A DNA stretch of 64,000 bases from positions 1 through 64,000 of the forward strand of contig NZ_SIUB01000007.1 in assembly GCF_004310425.1 (NCBI RefSeq). Direction: 5' to 3'. The stretch is from Hansschlegelia quercus (GTDB taxonomy: Bacteria; Pseudomonadota; Alphaproteobacteria; Rhizobiales; Methylopilaceae). Below the pieces are notes generated by a model. It searched no databases. It saw only the letters and a list, made by a program, of their open reading frames with translations, and was not told where the DNA came from. The stretch's first letter is position 1; every line of letters starts with the position of its first letter. The position numbers were made by a program, and so were the translations under genes. Positions 45,105-54,271 of this stretch are shown piece by piece.

Positions 45105-46163
45105 ATGAACGCGCCTTTCCCGTCCGGCGACAGCCGCGCCGTCCGACTGCCCGTCGATCATCCCCGCGTGAAGACGGGCAAGATAGGCGTGCTGCTGGTT
45201 AATCTCGGCACGCCGGACGGCACCGACTATTGGTCGATGCGGCGCTACCTCAAGGAGTTCCTTTCCGACCGCCGGGTGATCGAAACGCCGCGGATCATCT
45301 GGTGGCCGCTGCTGAACGGCATCATCCTGACCACGCGGCCCGGCCGGAAGGGCAAGGATTACGCCTCGATCTGGAACAAGGAGCGCGACGAGAGCCCGCT
45401 CCGCACCATCACGCGCAGCCAGTCCGAGAAGCTCGCGGCGTCGCTCGCCTCCGCCGCGCCGAACCTCGTCGTCGATTGGGCGATGCGCTACGGCAACCCG
45501 TCGATGGCCTCACGGATAGACGCGCTTCAGAAAGAAGGCTGCGACCGGCTGCTTCTGGTGCCGCTCTATCCGCAATACGCCGCGGCGACCTCGGCGACCG
45601 TCTGCGACAAGGCGTTCGACGCGCTAAAAACCATGCGCTGGCAGCCCGTGCTGCGTGTCGCGCCGCCCTGGGCCGACGACCCGGTCTATATCGAGGCGGT
45701 CACGGGATCGATGAAGAAGGAGCTCGCCAAGCTCGCCTTCGAGCCGGAGGTCATCCTCGCTTCGTTCCACGGCGTGCCGCAGTCCTATCTCGCCAAGGGC
45801 GACCCTTATCACTGCCAGTGCCAGAAGACGGCGCGGCTGATGCGCGAGGCGCTCGGCCTCGACAAAACTCGTTTCCGGATCACCTTCCAGTCCCGCTTCG
45901 GGCCGGAGGAATGGCTGCAGCCTTACACCGACAAGACGGTGGAGGCGCTCGCGAAGGAGGGCGTGAAGAACCTCGCGGTCTGCATGCCTGGCTTCACCGC
46001 GGACTGCTTGGAGACGCTGGAGGAGATCGCCGGCGAGAACGCCGAGATCTTCCACCACAATGGCGGCGAGAACTTCGCGGCTATCCCCTGCCTCAACGAT
46101 TCCGAAGAGGGCATGCGCGTAATCGAGCATGTCGTGCGGCGGGAACTGATGGGCTGGATTTGA
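45105..46163 (+). CDS. hemH: Ferrochelatase
   Basis: HemH inserts Fe(II) into protoporphyrin IX, the last step of heme b synthesis. The 352-residue protein has KIGVLLVNLGTPDGTDYWSM, FLSDRRVIETPR, the catalytic His in ILASFHGVPQSYLAKGDPY, and CMPGFTADCLETLEEIA near the C-terminus. ATG at 45105 is preceded by AGAGAG; upstream frames are unconserved. It stands alone between the phn-type operon and the SPFH/NfeD pair. Confidence 0.95.
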   Translation: MNAPFPSGDSRAVRLPVDHPRVKTGKIGVLLVNLGTPDGTDYWSMRRYLKEFLSDRRVIETPRIIWWPLLNGIILTTRPGRKGKDYASIWNKERDESPLRTITRSQSEKLAASLASAAPNLVVDWAMRYGNPSMASRIDALQKEGCDRLLLVPLYPQYAAATSATVCDKAFDALKTMRWQPVLRVAPPWADDPVYIEAVTGSMKKELAKLAFEPEVILASFHGVPQSYLAKGDPYHCQCQKTARLMREALGLDKTRFRITFQSRFGPEEWLQPYTDKTVEALAKEGVKNLAVCMPGFTADCLETLEEIAGENAEIFHHNGGENFAAIPCLNDSEEGMRVIEHVVRRELMGWI

Positions 46164-46293
46164 GGACGAAGGCATAAAGCATCGTCCCCGCTCGCCGGAT
46201 CTGCCCGTCGGGTGACGCTTTGGTCCGTCTTGCCATTGCTCTCTTGCTCGGGCCTGATGCCGGTCGCTGACCTGCGCTCAAAGGACCATTTCC

Positions 46294-47274
46294 ATGCCGC
46301 TTTCCGGCTTCGACATCGCCGCGATCGTCGTCGCCTTGCTAATCATCTTCGTGATTTTCGCCGGCGTGAAGACGGTGCCGCAGGGCTATAATTTCACTGT
46401 CGAGCGCTTCCAGAAATACACACGCACGCTTCATCCAGGGCTGACGCTGATCGTGCCGTTCATCGACCAGATCGGCAGGCGCATCAACGTGATGGAGCAG
46501 GTCCTCGAGATTCCGCGGCAGGACGTCATCAGCAAAGACAACGCCATCGTGCAAGTCGACGGCGTCGCCTTCTTCCAGGTCGTGGACGCGGCGCAAGCGT
46601 CCTACGAGGTGACGGACCTCCAGCGCGCCATCCTAGCGCTGACGATGACCAACATCCGCTCGGTCCTGGGCTCGATGGACCTCGACCACATGCTGAGCCA
46701 GCGCGACGAGATCAATACGCGCCTGCTCCACGTCGTCGACGCGGCGGCGGGGCCCTGGGGCGTGAAGGTCACGCGCATCGAGATCAAGGACATCACGCCG
46801 CCGACCGACATCGTCACCGCGATGGGCCGGCAGATGAAGGCCGAGCGGGAGAAGCGGGCGTCGATCCTCGTCGCCGAAGGCGCCAAGCAGGCGCAGATCC
46901 TTGAAGCCGAGGGGCGCAAGGAAGCCGCGTTCCGCGACGCCGAGGCGCGCGAACGTTCGGCCCAGGCCGAAGCGACGGCGACGGCGCTGGTCAGCGACGC
47001 CGTCGCCAAGGGCGACACGGCGGCGCTGAACTATTTCATCGCGCAGAAATACGTCGACGCGCTGAAGGCCATGGCGGCCTCGCCCAACCAGAAGACCTTC
47101 GTGCTGCCCTATGAGGCGACGGCGCTTCTGGGCTCGCTCGGCGGCATCGCCGAGATCGCCCGCGACAGCTTCGGCTCGGGCGCGCCGGCCGCCGCCCCTC
47201 GACAGACCGCCCAGCGCCCTCGCGGCTCCGTGCCTTCGACGCAGGCGTCGCCGCCGGAATCCGGCTTGGCGTGA
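46294..47274 (+). CDS. SPFH/stomatin-family membrane protein (QmcA-like)
   Basis: A 326-residue protein with an N-terminal membrane anchor ([20 protein letters not shown]) and an SPFH/band-7 domain: [40 protein letters not shown] and [16 protein letters not shown] helical coiled coil rich in [18 protein letters not shown]-type repeats follows. Such proteins form oligomeric rings in functional membrane microdomains. The partner NfeD gene begins five bases later. Confidence 0.93.
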   Translation: MPLSGFDIAAIVVALLIIFVIFAGVKTVPQGYNFTVERFQKYTRTLHPGLTLIVPFIDQIGRRINVMEQVLEIPRQDVISKDNAIVQVDGVAFFQVVDAAQASYEVTDLQRAILALTMTNIRSVLGSMDLDHMLSQRDEINTRLLHVVDAAAGPWGVKVTRIEIKDITPPTDIVTAMGRQMKAEREKRASILVAEGAKQAQILEAEGRKEAAFRDAEARERSAQAEATATALVSDAVAKGDTAALNYFIAQKYVDALKAMAASPNQKTFVLPYEATALLGSLGGIAEIARDSFGSGAPAAAPRQTAQRPRGSVPSTQASPPESGLA

Positions 47275-47278
47275 CGCG

Positions 47279-47731
47279 ATGATCGAAAGCTTGCTTGTCG
47301 CGCTCGGTCCTTGGCGCTGGTTCGTCTTCGGCCTCGTTCTGCTCGGCGTGGAGCTCGTCGCGCCGGGCACGGTGCTGCTCTGGCTTGGCATCGCGGCCAT
47401 CATTGTCGGGCTCGTAGCGCTGCTGTTCGATCCCGGCTGGCAGGTCGAGGTGGTCGGCTTCGCCGTCTTAGCGCTCGCGGCGGCGGTGCTGTGGTGGCGC
47501 ATCGGGCGGCCCGACAACGCCGCGACAAGCGACCGCCCGATGCTGAACCGACGGGCCGAGCGACATATCGGCAGGGTGTTCGTGCTCGACGCGCCGATCG
47601 TCAACGGCGAAGGACGGCTGCGCGTCGACGATACGGTTTGGCGTATGACAGGGCCGGATTTGATGGCAGGCGCACGCGTGCGCGTCGTTGCCGCAGACGG
47701 ATCGACGCTGCAGGTCGCGGCTGAGGCCTAG
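47279..47731 (+). CDS. NfeD family membrane protein
   Basis: A 150-residue protein with three N-terminal hydrophobic segments (VELVAPGTVLLWLGIAAI among them) and a C-terminal OB-fold domain (IGRVFVLDAPIVNGEGRLRV, then AGARVRVVAADGSTLQV). NfeD1b-type proteins pair with SPFH proteins in membrane microdomain assembly. It is directly downstream of the SPFH gene and converges on the aldehyde dehydrogenase gene with three bases between stops. Confidence 0.93.
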   Translation: MIESLLVALGPWRWFVFGLVLLGVELVAPGTVLLWLGIAAIIVGLVALLFDPGWQVEVVGFAVLALAAAVLWWRIGRPDNAATSDRPMLNRRAERHIGRVFVLDAPIVNGEGRLRVDDTVWRMTGPDLMAGARVRVVAADGSTLQVAAEA

Positions 47732-47734
47732 CCG

Positions 47735-49249
47735 CTAGATGTCGAACTTCACGCCTTGCGCCAGCGGCAGCGCGCGCCCGTAGTTCACGGTGTTGGTGGC
47801 GCGCCGCATATAGGCCTTCCACGAATCCGACCCGGACTCACGACCACCGCCGGTCTCTTTCTCGCCACCAAAAGCGCCGCCGATCTCGGCGCCGGACGAG
47901 CCGATATTGACGTTTGCGATACCGCAATCCGAACCGCGCTCGGAGAGGAACAGCTCCGCCTCGCGCAGGTCGTTGGTGAAGATCGATGAGGACAGCCCCT
48001 GCGCGACCGCGTTGTTCAATTCGATTGCCGCGTCGAGCTCGGAGAAGCGGACGACATAAAGGATCGGCGCAAAGGTCTCGCGGATCATCGGGCCGGACTG
48101 TGCGGATGCCTCCACCAGCGCGGGGCGTACGTAGAAGCCGCCCGCAACGCCCGGAACGCGCGCCCCGCCATGGACAGGCCAGCCCAGCGCGCGAGCCTCG
48201 TCGAGGGCTTCCTGCATCGCCTGAAAGGCGTCGCCGTCGATCAACGGGCCGATCAGGGTCGCTTCGTGTCGCGGATCGCCGATCGCGACATTGGTGTAGG
48301 CCACTTTCAGGCGCGGGATCAGTTCGTTGTAGACGGCGTCGTGCACGAACAGGCGCCGCAGCGTCGTGCAACGCTGTCCCGCGGTGCCCATGGCCGAAAA
48401 GGCGACGGCGCGCAGCGTCAGGTCGATATCCGCGGTTGGGCAGACGATCGCGGCGTTGTTGCCTCCGAGCTCAAGCAAGGCCCGAGCGAAACGGCGGGCG
48501 AGGCGGGCTCCGACCGCCCGACCCATCGCCGTGGAGCCGGTCGCCGACACCAGCGGAACAAGCGGATTGTCGACCAGCGCCTCGCCGATTTCGGCGCTGC
48601 CGACGATGATCTGGGACAATTTTCGCGGCGCTTCCGGAACCCTTGCGGCGGCTGTCTCGAAAAGCGCCTGAACGGCGAGCGCGGTCAGCGGGGTCTTCTC
48701 GGATGGCTTCCAAACCACCGCATTGCCGCAGACCAAAGCGAGCGCGGCGTTCCACGCCCAGACCGCGACGGGGAAGTTGAAGGCGGAGATGATTCCGACC
48801 ACGCCAAGCGGCCGCCAGATCTCCATCATGCGGTGTTCCGGGCGTTCGCTCGCAATCGTCAGGCCGTAAAGCTGGCGCGAGAGGCCGACCGCGAAGTCGC
48901 AGACATCGATCATCTCCTGCACCTCGCCGAGACCTTCGGAGACGATCTTTCCGGTTTCGATCGCAACCAGCCGGCCGAGCTCGGCCTTCGCCCGTCGCAG
49001 CTCTTCGCCAAACAAACGAACGAGTTCGCCGCGGCGCGGCGCGGGGATCGAGCGCCATGCAACGAAGGCGTCATGCGCAGCCTCAACGGCTTCTGCGACG
49101 TCGCCCCGCGTATTCGACGCGACCGTCCCGATCAGGGCGCCGTCGATCGGAGAGCGCGACTCCAAGTCTCCACCGGTGAAGCGTTCTGCGGGAACGCCCA
49201 AGGCTTCGAGCAAGGCGCGGACTTCAACTACGGGCGGTGGCTGCGTCAT
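47735..49249 (-). CDS. Aldehyde dehydrogenase, ALDH7 / piperideine-6-carboxylate dehydrogenase type
   Basis: The 504-residue protein fits the ALDH7 group, which oxidises alpha-aminoadipate semialdehyde in lysine breakdown. FNFPVAVWAWNAALALVCGN and VWKPSEKTPLTA bind NAD; the general base Glu is in LLELGGNNAAIV and the nucleophile Cys in GTAGQRCTTLRR. The C-terminal block IGGAFGGEKETGGGRESGSD is characteristic of the group. ATG at 49249 starts the conserved protein. No other lysine-degradation gene is adjacent, so the substrate is inferred only. Confidence 0.88.
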   Translation of the reverse strand: MTQPPPVVEVRALLEALGVPAERFTGGDLESRSPIDGALIGTVASNTRGDVAEAVEAAHDAFVAWRSIPAPRRGELVRLFGEELRRAKAELGRLVAIETGKIVSEGLGEVQEMIDVCDFAVGLSRQLYGLTIASERPEHRMMEIWRPLGVVGIISAFNFPVAVWAWNAALALVCGNAVVWKPSEKTPLTALAVQALFETAAARVPEAPRKLSQIIVGSAEIGEALVDNPLVPLVSATGSTAMGRAVGARLARRFARALLELGGNNAAIVCPTADIDLTLRAVAFSAMGTAGQRCTTLRRLFVHDAVYNELIPRLKVAYTNVAIGDPRHEATLIGPLIDGDAFQAMQEALDEARALGWPVHGGARVPGVAGGFYVRPALVEASAQSGPMIRETFAPILYVVRFSELDAAIELNNAVAQGLSSSIFTNDLREAELFLSERGSDCGIANVNIGSSGAEIGGAFGGEKETGGGRESGSDSWKAYMRRATNTVNYGRALPLAQGVKFDI

Positions 49250-49289
49250 GCGCCATCCATAGCAAGCCGCCCGACGAAGGAAAAAGCGT

Positions 49290-50168
49290 TCAGGCGCTCG
49301 CGCGCCGCGCCAGCGCGTCGATCGTCTGCCGGGCGTCGCCGAGGTCGAGGGCTTCGATGCGGCGCCAGCGGGCTTGCGCAAAACCGAAGGCCCCGAAAGC
49401 CGCGAGGCCCGCCGCGACGACGGCGAGGAGCGCCCAGCCGACCGGCTGTTCGCGCAGCGCCTCAAGAGCGCCGCCGAGGCCCCTGGCTTCCGAAGAATCA
49501 CTGTGCAGCGCGGCGATGAGCAGAAAACCGCCGATGATCAGGAAGGTGAGGCCGCGGGCGGCGTAGCCGATGCGCCCGAGCGTCAGCGCGAGGTGACGGC
49601 GCTCGGGCGGAACCGACAGCCGCTTCAGCATGTCGCCGCGCCAGACCTTCCAGAAGTGAAACAGGCCGGCGCCGACAATTCCCGCTCCCACGATCGCGAC
49701 GAGCCAGCGGCCGAAAGGCTGCGTCAGCAGCCACGCCGTCCAATCCTGCGCCGCGTCATTGTCTCCGCCCCTGCGCCCGACGCCGAAAGCGAGACTGAAG
49801 GCGGTGACCGCCAGGCCGCCGTTCACGATTCCCGACAGCACATGGACCGCGCGTGTCCCGAGCCCCTTGGGCGAAGCGCCGTGCCGGTCGCCGTCAAAGG
49901 CCGCGTTGGTCAGCCGCCAGGCGGAGAACGCGACGAGGCCGAGCCCGATCGCGGCGAGCGGCAGGGCGCCGAGCGGATGTCCGAGCAGGCTCCGCAACGC
50001 GCTTCCGCCGCCGCCCACCCCGCCCCCGGAACCGACGGCCGCCAGCACCGCAAGGCCGCCGACCATGAGATAGACGGCGCCGCGAGCGGCGAGCCCGGCG
50101 CGGGCGAGATGTTCAAGGCCGATGGCGGACAGCTTCATGAAGCGATCATCGGGCGCTGCAGTCGGCAT
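49290..50168 (-). CDS. DUF1206 membrane protein
   Basis: A 292-residue polytopic protein with three internal repeats of about 80 residues, each with two hydrophobic segments; the repeat cores are LARAGLAARGAVYLMVGGLA, TRAVHVLSGIVNGGLAVTAF and LGRIGYAARGLTFLIIGGFL. This is the DUF1206 arrangement, usually six membrane helices. Function unknown. It lies 40 bases upstream of the aldehyde dehydrogenase on the same strand. Confidence 0.88.
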   Translation of the reverse strand: MPTAAPDDRFMKLSAIGLEHLARAGLAARGAVYLMVGGLAVLAAVGSGGGVGGGGSALRSLLGHPLGALPLAAIGLGLVAFSAWRLTNAAFDGDRHGASPKGLGTRAVHVLSGIVNGGLAVTAFSLAFGVGRRGGDNDAAQDWTAWLLTQPFGRWLVAIVGAGIVGAGLFHFWKVWRGDMLKRLSVPPERRHLALTLGRIGYAARGLTFLIIGGFLLIAALHSDSSEARGLGGALEALREQPVGWALLAVVAAGLAAFGAFGFAQARWRRIEALDLGDARQTIDALARRASA

Positions 50169-50251
50169 TCAAGCCGCCGCTTCGAGGCCAGTGCGCTCCG
50201 CTATTGCGCGCCGCAAAAAACCGCCCCATGTTTTGGATGTCGTCAACAACC

Positions 50252-50267
50252 GAAAGGAGGTGATCCA
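50252..50267 (+). promoter_or_regulatory. Exceptionally long Shine-Dalgarno sequence
   Basis: GAAAGGAGGTGATCCA is the reverse complement of the conserved 16S rRNA 3' end (UGGAUCACCUCCUUUC). Nearly the whole 3' tail of the small ribosomal RNA could pair here, far beyond the usual 4-6 bases. It ends directly at the GTG codon at 50268, so ordinary SD spacing from the GGAGG core is kept (eight bases). Confidence 0.75.
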
Positions 50268-50339
50268 GTGTCTCTTTGCAGCCTTACGCGATCCGCGGAT
50301 GCGGCCTGGATCCTTGCTTCCAGCGAGGTTCGCGCCTGA
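50268..50339 (+). CDS. Putative 23-residue leader or small protein with extreme ribosome site
   Basis: A GTG-initiated frame of 23 codons and a TGA, coding for a peptide that starts SLCSLTRSADAAWILASSEV. It follows the 16-base 16S-complementary stretch. The DNA of codons 13-18 (CTGGATC at 50306-50312 and CTTCC at 50317-50321) resembles the 16S 3' end, and can pair with GATCCAG and GGAGG of its own ribosome site. It is too short to appear in usual gene calls. With the hairpin at 50385 it forms a complete mini-unit in the 293-base gap between DUF1206 and the EAL gene. Whether the peptide or the RNA matters is unknown. Confidence 0.45.
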   Translation: MSLCSLTRSADAAWILASSEVRA

Positions 50340-50384
50340 AAAGGCGACAGGTCCAACGTCCGTAAAGGACCGTGATCTGCAATG

Positions 50385-50412
50385 GGAGGGCCGTCCGCAA
50401 GGGCGGCCCTCC
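50385..50412 (+). terminator. Hairpin ending the mini-gene
   Basis: GGAGGGCCGTCC, a GCAA loop and GGGCGGCCCTCC form a 12-bp stem with one G-U pair. The following GTCATT is only weakly T-rich, and the inverted sequence could also serve the convergent EAL gene. Confidence 0.7.
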
Positions 50413-50461
50413 GTCATTCCAGGCGGCGACTTCGACGCCTCAGGCGAGAGACTTAGACGCC

Positions 50462-51265
50462 TCAGGCGGCCCGGCGACGGCGCGGCGCAGCTTCCGCGAC
50501 GGCCGGAAACGTAATTTGCGGAAGCGCCTCGAAGGCGGGCTTGGCGAGCAGGTAGCCCTGCATCAGCTTCACGCCGAGCCCCTTCAGCATGAGGAATTCG
50601 GCTTCCGTCTCGATGCCCTCGGCGATCAGGCGGATCTTCAGGTCGCGCGCAAGCCGCACGCAATTCACGACGATCGATTGCCGCACCCGGTCGTGGTCGA
50701 TCCCACGGATCAGCTCCATGTCGAGCTTGATGACGTCCGGCACGAACTCGGCCAGCAGGTTGAGCCCGGAATGCCCGGCGCCGAAATCGTCGATCGCGGT
50801 CGTGAAGCCTTGCCGCTTATACTCGTTGAGCACGTTGGTGAGATGCGGCCGATCTTCGATTTGCTCGCCTTCGGTCACCTCGAACATGATGCGCTCGATG
50901 GGAAAATCGTGGCGCCGGGCTGCGGCGAGCGTGGTGCCGAGGCAGAGCGCCGGCTGGTAGACCGCATTCGGCATGAAGTTGATGCTGACGCGCGACGTGA
51001 TTCCAAGCTTGGCGGCGAGCTCGACGCCGCGCCGGCGACAGAGCTGGTCGAAGGCGAAGCGGTTATCCGGGGTGACCTGGGAGATGACGGAGCCCGCGCC
51101 CGACCCGTCCAGCCCGCGCACGAGCGCTTCATAAGCGAAGACGGAGCCGTCAGAGATGTCGACGATGGGCTGAAACGCCATCGTCAGCTCCATCACGAAG
51201 GGAACACGGCAGCCGGGGCATCCGGCGTCGGCCAATAGATTGAGAGATTCGTTCCCGAGCGTCAT
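50462..51265 (-). CDS. EAL-domain cyclic-di-GMP phosphodiesterase
   Basis: A 267-residue stand-alone EAL protein. The metal and catalytic residues are intact: YEALVRG (E-A-L), RVSINFMPNAV (Asn), IMFEVTEGEQIED (Glu), TTAIDDFGAGHSGLNLL (DDFG loop 6), VIKLDMELIRGI (Lys) and IAEGIET. LMQGYLLAKP closes the barrel. It is therefore probably active against c-di-GMP. The N-terminus has CPGC, possibly a metal or redox site. No sensor domain is fused. Confidence 0.92.
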   Translation of the reverse strand: MTLGNESLNLLADAGCPGCRVPFVMELTMAFQPIVDISDGSVFAYEALVRGLDGSGAGSVISQVTPDNRFAFDQLCRRRGVELAAKLGITSRVSINFMPNAVYQPALCLGTTLAAARRHDFPIERIMFEVTEGEQIEDRPHLTNVLNEYKRQGFTTAIDDFGAGHSGLNLLAEFVPDVIKLDMELIRGIDHDRVRQSIVVNCVRLARDLKIRLIAEGIETEAEFLMLKGLGVKLMQGYLLAKPAFEALPQITFPAVAEAAPRRRRAA

Positions 51266-51351
51266 GGCATCCTCTGGGGGCGCGGGGGTAAACCCTAGTC
51301 TGGCGCCGCCAAGATTGCCGCCCGGTTAAGCGCGAGACGACGAAGAGAACC

Positions 51352-53250
51352 ATGATCGCGGATTATCATTCGACCTATCAATTCTCGCTGACCGATCCCA
51401 AACACTTCTGGCTCGACGCCGCCGAGGCCATCGACTGGACGAAAAAGCCGGAGACGGCGTTCGACCCGGCGCTGGGCGTCTATGGCCGCTGGTTTTCCGA
51501 CGGCGCGCTGAACGCTTGCGCCAATCTGCTTGACCGTCATGTCGCCGGCGGTCGGGGGGAGCAGGCGGCGCTGATCTACGACAGCCCCGTCACGGGCGTG
51601 AAGAGGACCTACAGCTACGAAGAGCTGCTCCGGGAGGTTGCGCGCTTCGCCGCGATCCTGAGCGATTTGGGGGTAGGGAGGGGCGACCGCGTCGTGATCT
51701 ACATGCCGATGGTCCCGGAGGCCGTGATCGGCATGCTGGCGTCCGCCCGGTTGGGCGCGATCCATTCCGTGGTGTTCGGCGGCTTCGCGGCGAACGAACT
51801 CGCCAAGCGCATCGACGACGCCCGGCCGAAGGTGATCCTCACCGCCTCGTGCGGCATTGAGCCGACGCGCAAGGTCGCCTACAAGCCGCTGCTCGACCAG
51901 GCCATGGCGATGGCGAGCCACGCGCCGGACGCCGTCATTCTGCTGCAGCGGCCGGAGCTCGAAGCGGAGATGACGCCCGGCCGCGACCACGACTGGGCTT
52001 CGCTGGTCCTGGCCGCGGACGGACGCAGCGCGCCGTGCGCCGAGATGGAGGCGACCGATCCGCTCTACATCCTCTATACCTCCGGCACCACGGGCGCGCC
52101 CAAGGGCGTGGTGCGCGACACCGGCGGCTACCTCGTCGCGCTCGCCTGGACCATGGGCGCAGTCTACGGCGTGAAGCCGGGCGAGACCTTCTTCTGCGCT
52201 TCCGACATCGGCTGGGTCGTCGGCCATTCCTACATCGTCTATGCGCCGCTGCTGATCGGCGCGACCACCATCCTCTACGAGGGCAAGCCGGTCGCGACGC
52301 CGGACGCCGGCGCGCTCTGGAGGGTGATGGAGGAGCACAAGGCGGTCGCCCTGTTCACAGCGCCGACCGCGATCCGCGCGGTGAAGAAGGAGGATTCGAA
52401 GGGCGACAAGCTCGCCGGCCGCGACCTCTCGCATTTTCGCGCGCTCTATCTCGCCGGCGAGCGCGCCGACCCCGCGACGATCCAATGGGCGGCGGACCTG
52501 CTGAAGGTCCCGGTCATCGACAATTGCTGGCAGACCGAGACCGGCTGGCCGATCGTCGCGAACCCGGTGGGTCTCGGCGCGCTGCCGTTCAAGCCGGGTT
52601 CGCCGACAGTGCCGATGCCAGGCTACGACGTGCGCGTGCTGGACGATGCCGGCCATGAAACGCCAGTCGGAATGCTCGGTAACATCGTCATCCGGCTGCC
52701 GCTTCCGCCGGGCTGCCTGCCGACCCTTTGGAACGATGAGGCGCGGTTCCGGAAGAGCTACCTCGACGGTTTCCCAGGCTTCTACCAGACCTCCGACGCC
52801 GGCTTCATCGACGAGGACGGCTACGTCTTCTTCATGGCCCGCACCGACGACATCATCAACGTCGCCGGCCACCGCCTCTCGACCGGCGGCATGGAGGAGG
52901 CGATCGCCGCCCATCCGGACGTCGCTGAATGCGCGGTGGTCGGCGTCGCCGACGCGCTGAAAGGGCAGACCCCGGTCGGCTTTGTGGTGCTGAAGTCGGG
53001 CGTCTCGCGCGACGGCGCCGAGATTGGCCGCGAGATCGTGGCGTTGGTGCGCGACCGCATCGGCCCAGTCGCCGCCTTCCGCGAGACGCTGACCGTCGCG
53101 CGCCTGCCCAAGACCCGCTCCGGCAAGATCCTGCGCGGCACGATCCAGAAGATCGCCGACGGCGAGGACTGGACCATGCCCGCGACGATCGAGGATGCGG
53201 CCGTGCTCGACGAAATCGGCGAGGCGCTGAAGGGGCGGGGGACGACGTAG
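51352..53250 (+). CDS. prpE: Propionate--CoA ligase
   Basis: PrpE activates propionate to propionyl-CoA through an acyl-adenylate. The 632-residue protein begins with the acyl-CoA synthetase N-domain (FWLDAAEAIDWTKKPETAFD) and has the P-loop YTSGTTGAPKG, GWVVGHSYIVYAPL, and NCWQTETGWPI. The C-terminal catalytic lysine is in PKTRSGKILRGT. WTKKPE and GRWFSDGALNACANLLDRHV favour PrpE over acetyl-CoA synthetase. ATG at 51352 gives the full N-domain. It is divergent from the EAL gene. Confidence 0.93.
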   Translation: MIADYHSTYQFSLTDPKHFWLDAAEAIDWTKKPETAFDPALGVYGRWFSDGALNACANLLDRHVAGGRGEQAALIYDSPVTGVKRTYSYEELLREVARFAAILSDLGVGRGDRVVIYMPMVPEAVIGMLASARLGAIHSVVFGGFAANELAKRIDDARPKVILTASCGIEPTRKVAYKPLLDQAMAMASHAPDAVILLQRPELEAEMTPGRDHDWASLVLAADGRSAPCAEMEATDPLYILYTSGTTGAPKGVVRDTGGYLVALAWTMGAVYGVKPGETFFCASDIGWVVGHSYIVYAPLLIGATTILYEGKPVATPDAGALWRVMEEHKAVALFTAPTAIRAVKKEDSKGDKLAGRDLSHFRALYLAGERADPATIQWAADLLKVPVIDNCWQTETGWPIVANPVGLGALPFKPGSPTVPMPGYDVRVLDDAGHETPVGMLGNIVIRLPLPPGCLPTLWNDEARFRKSYLDGFPGFYQTSDAGFIDEDGYVFFMARTDDIINVAGHRLSTGGMEEAIAAHPDVAECAVVGVADALKGQTPVGFVVLKSGVSRDGAEIGREIVALVRDRIGPVAAFRETLTVARLPKTRSGKILRGTIQKIADGEDWTMPATIEDAAVLDEIGEALKGRGTT

Positions 53251-53252
53251 CC

Positions 53253-53354
53253 GTCACCCGGACGCGGGCCAAGACCGCGATCCGGGACCGTCGTCAGGAT
53301 GAGCGACGTTCCGAGGACGATCCCGGCTCTGCGCTGACGCTTGGCCGGGATGAC
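53253..53354. repeat. Intergenic palindromic repeat, family A copy 2
   Basis: About 102 bases bounded by GTCACCCGG and CCGGGATGAC, with internal GATCCGGGACCGT and CGATCCCGGCTCTGCGC. It matches the copy at 10098 in order and sequence and again lies between two convergent genes (prpE and trcR). Confidence 0.75.
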
Positions 53355-53373
53355 AATCTACGTCGCGCGCGCC

Positions 53374-54066
53374 TTAGCGCCGGTCGTCGTCCTCGTCGTC
53401 CGTGTCGTCGCGCTTGAGCTGCTTCAGCTTGGCGAAGACGCTGTCGACGTCGAGTTCGGCGTCTGAGGAATCGCCCGTGGTGACCTCGGTCGGCAGCAGC
53501 GTGTCCTCGACCTCTTCCTTGTGGAGAACGGCGTCGGGGTTCGCCTTGGCGGCCTTCGAGACTTCGAGGTCGAGATCGATCTGCGTGCAGAGGCCGAGCG
53601 TCACGGGGTCGGCGGGCGTCAGGTTCTGCGCGTTCCAGTGCGTGCGGTCGCGGATCGCGGCGATCGTGGTCTTCGTCGTGCCGACGAGACGCATGATCTG
53701 GCTATCCTTGAGCTCGGGATGGTTGCGGACCAGCCAGAGGATCGCATTCGGCCGGTCCTGGCGGCGCGACACAGGCGTATAGCGCGGGCCCTTGCGGGGC
53801 TTCACAGGCGGCAGGCGCACCTTCGAGACGGCAAGCTTGAGCTGGTAGTTCTCGTTGCTCTGGCCCTTCTCGATCTCCTCGCGGGTGATCTGTCCGGACG
53901 TGATCGGGTCGAGGCCGCGGATGCCCTGGTCGGCCTCGCCGTCGGCGATGGCTTTGACCTCGAGCTCATGCAGTTTGCAGAAATCGGCGACCTGCGCGAA
54001 CGACAGCGAGGTGTTCTCGACGAGCCAGACCGCGGTCGCTTTCGGCATCAGCGGCGCGTTAGACAT
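53374..54066 (-). CDS. trcR: Cell-cycle transcriptional regulator TrcR (DUF1013)
   Basis: A 230-residue DUF1013 protein. Seen are LMPKATAVWLVENTSLSFAQ, VADFCKLHELEVKAIADGE, and the helix-turn-helix-like block PNAILWLVRNHPELKDSQIM followed by RLVGTTKTTIAAIRDRTHWN. The tail is Asp-rich (DDTDDEDDD). In Caulobacter and Brucella the DUF1013 protein TrcR associates with RNA polymerase and affects cell-cycle genes. ATG at 54066 opens the conserved MSNAPLMPK. It is 205 bases from the divergent DUF1192 gene and close to rcdA. Confidence 0.9.
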   Translation of the reverse strand: MSNAPLMPKATAVWLVENTSLSFAQVADFCKLHELEVKAIADGEADQGIRGLDPITSGQITREEIEKGQSNENYQLKLAVSKVRLPPVKPRKGPRYTPVSRRQDRPNAILWLVRNHPELKDSQIMRLVGTTKTTIAAIRDRTHWNAQNLTPADPVTLGLCTQIDLDLEVSKAAKANPDAVLHKEEVEDTLLPTEVTTGDSSDAELDVDSVFAKLKQLKRDDTDDEDDDRR

Positions 54067-54271
54067 GGGATACGACTCCTCTCGCTCCGGCCGCCGTTTT
54101 CCGGCGGAGCCCTGGACCGAAATCTCGATGACGGGATGTCGAGAGCTATAACGCCGCATGCCGCCGGGCGCAAACCTCCCGCGCAACCCGTCCCGCATCA
54201 GGACGGGCGATGGGTCTTACGGGTCCTCGTCCCGCCGCGGCACGCTTGGAACGAGCCATGGAGGAACGGCG

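Noticed and set aside
50252-50267. A fragment of a reversed 16S rRNA gene
   Set aside because: Similarity to the 16S 3' end covers only about 16 bases in anti-sense; no further rRNA sequence is present and a start codon follows directly, so it is better read as a Shine-Dalgarno.
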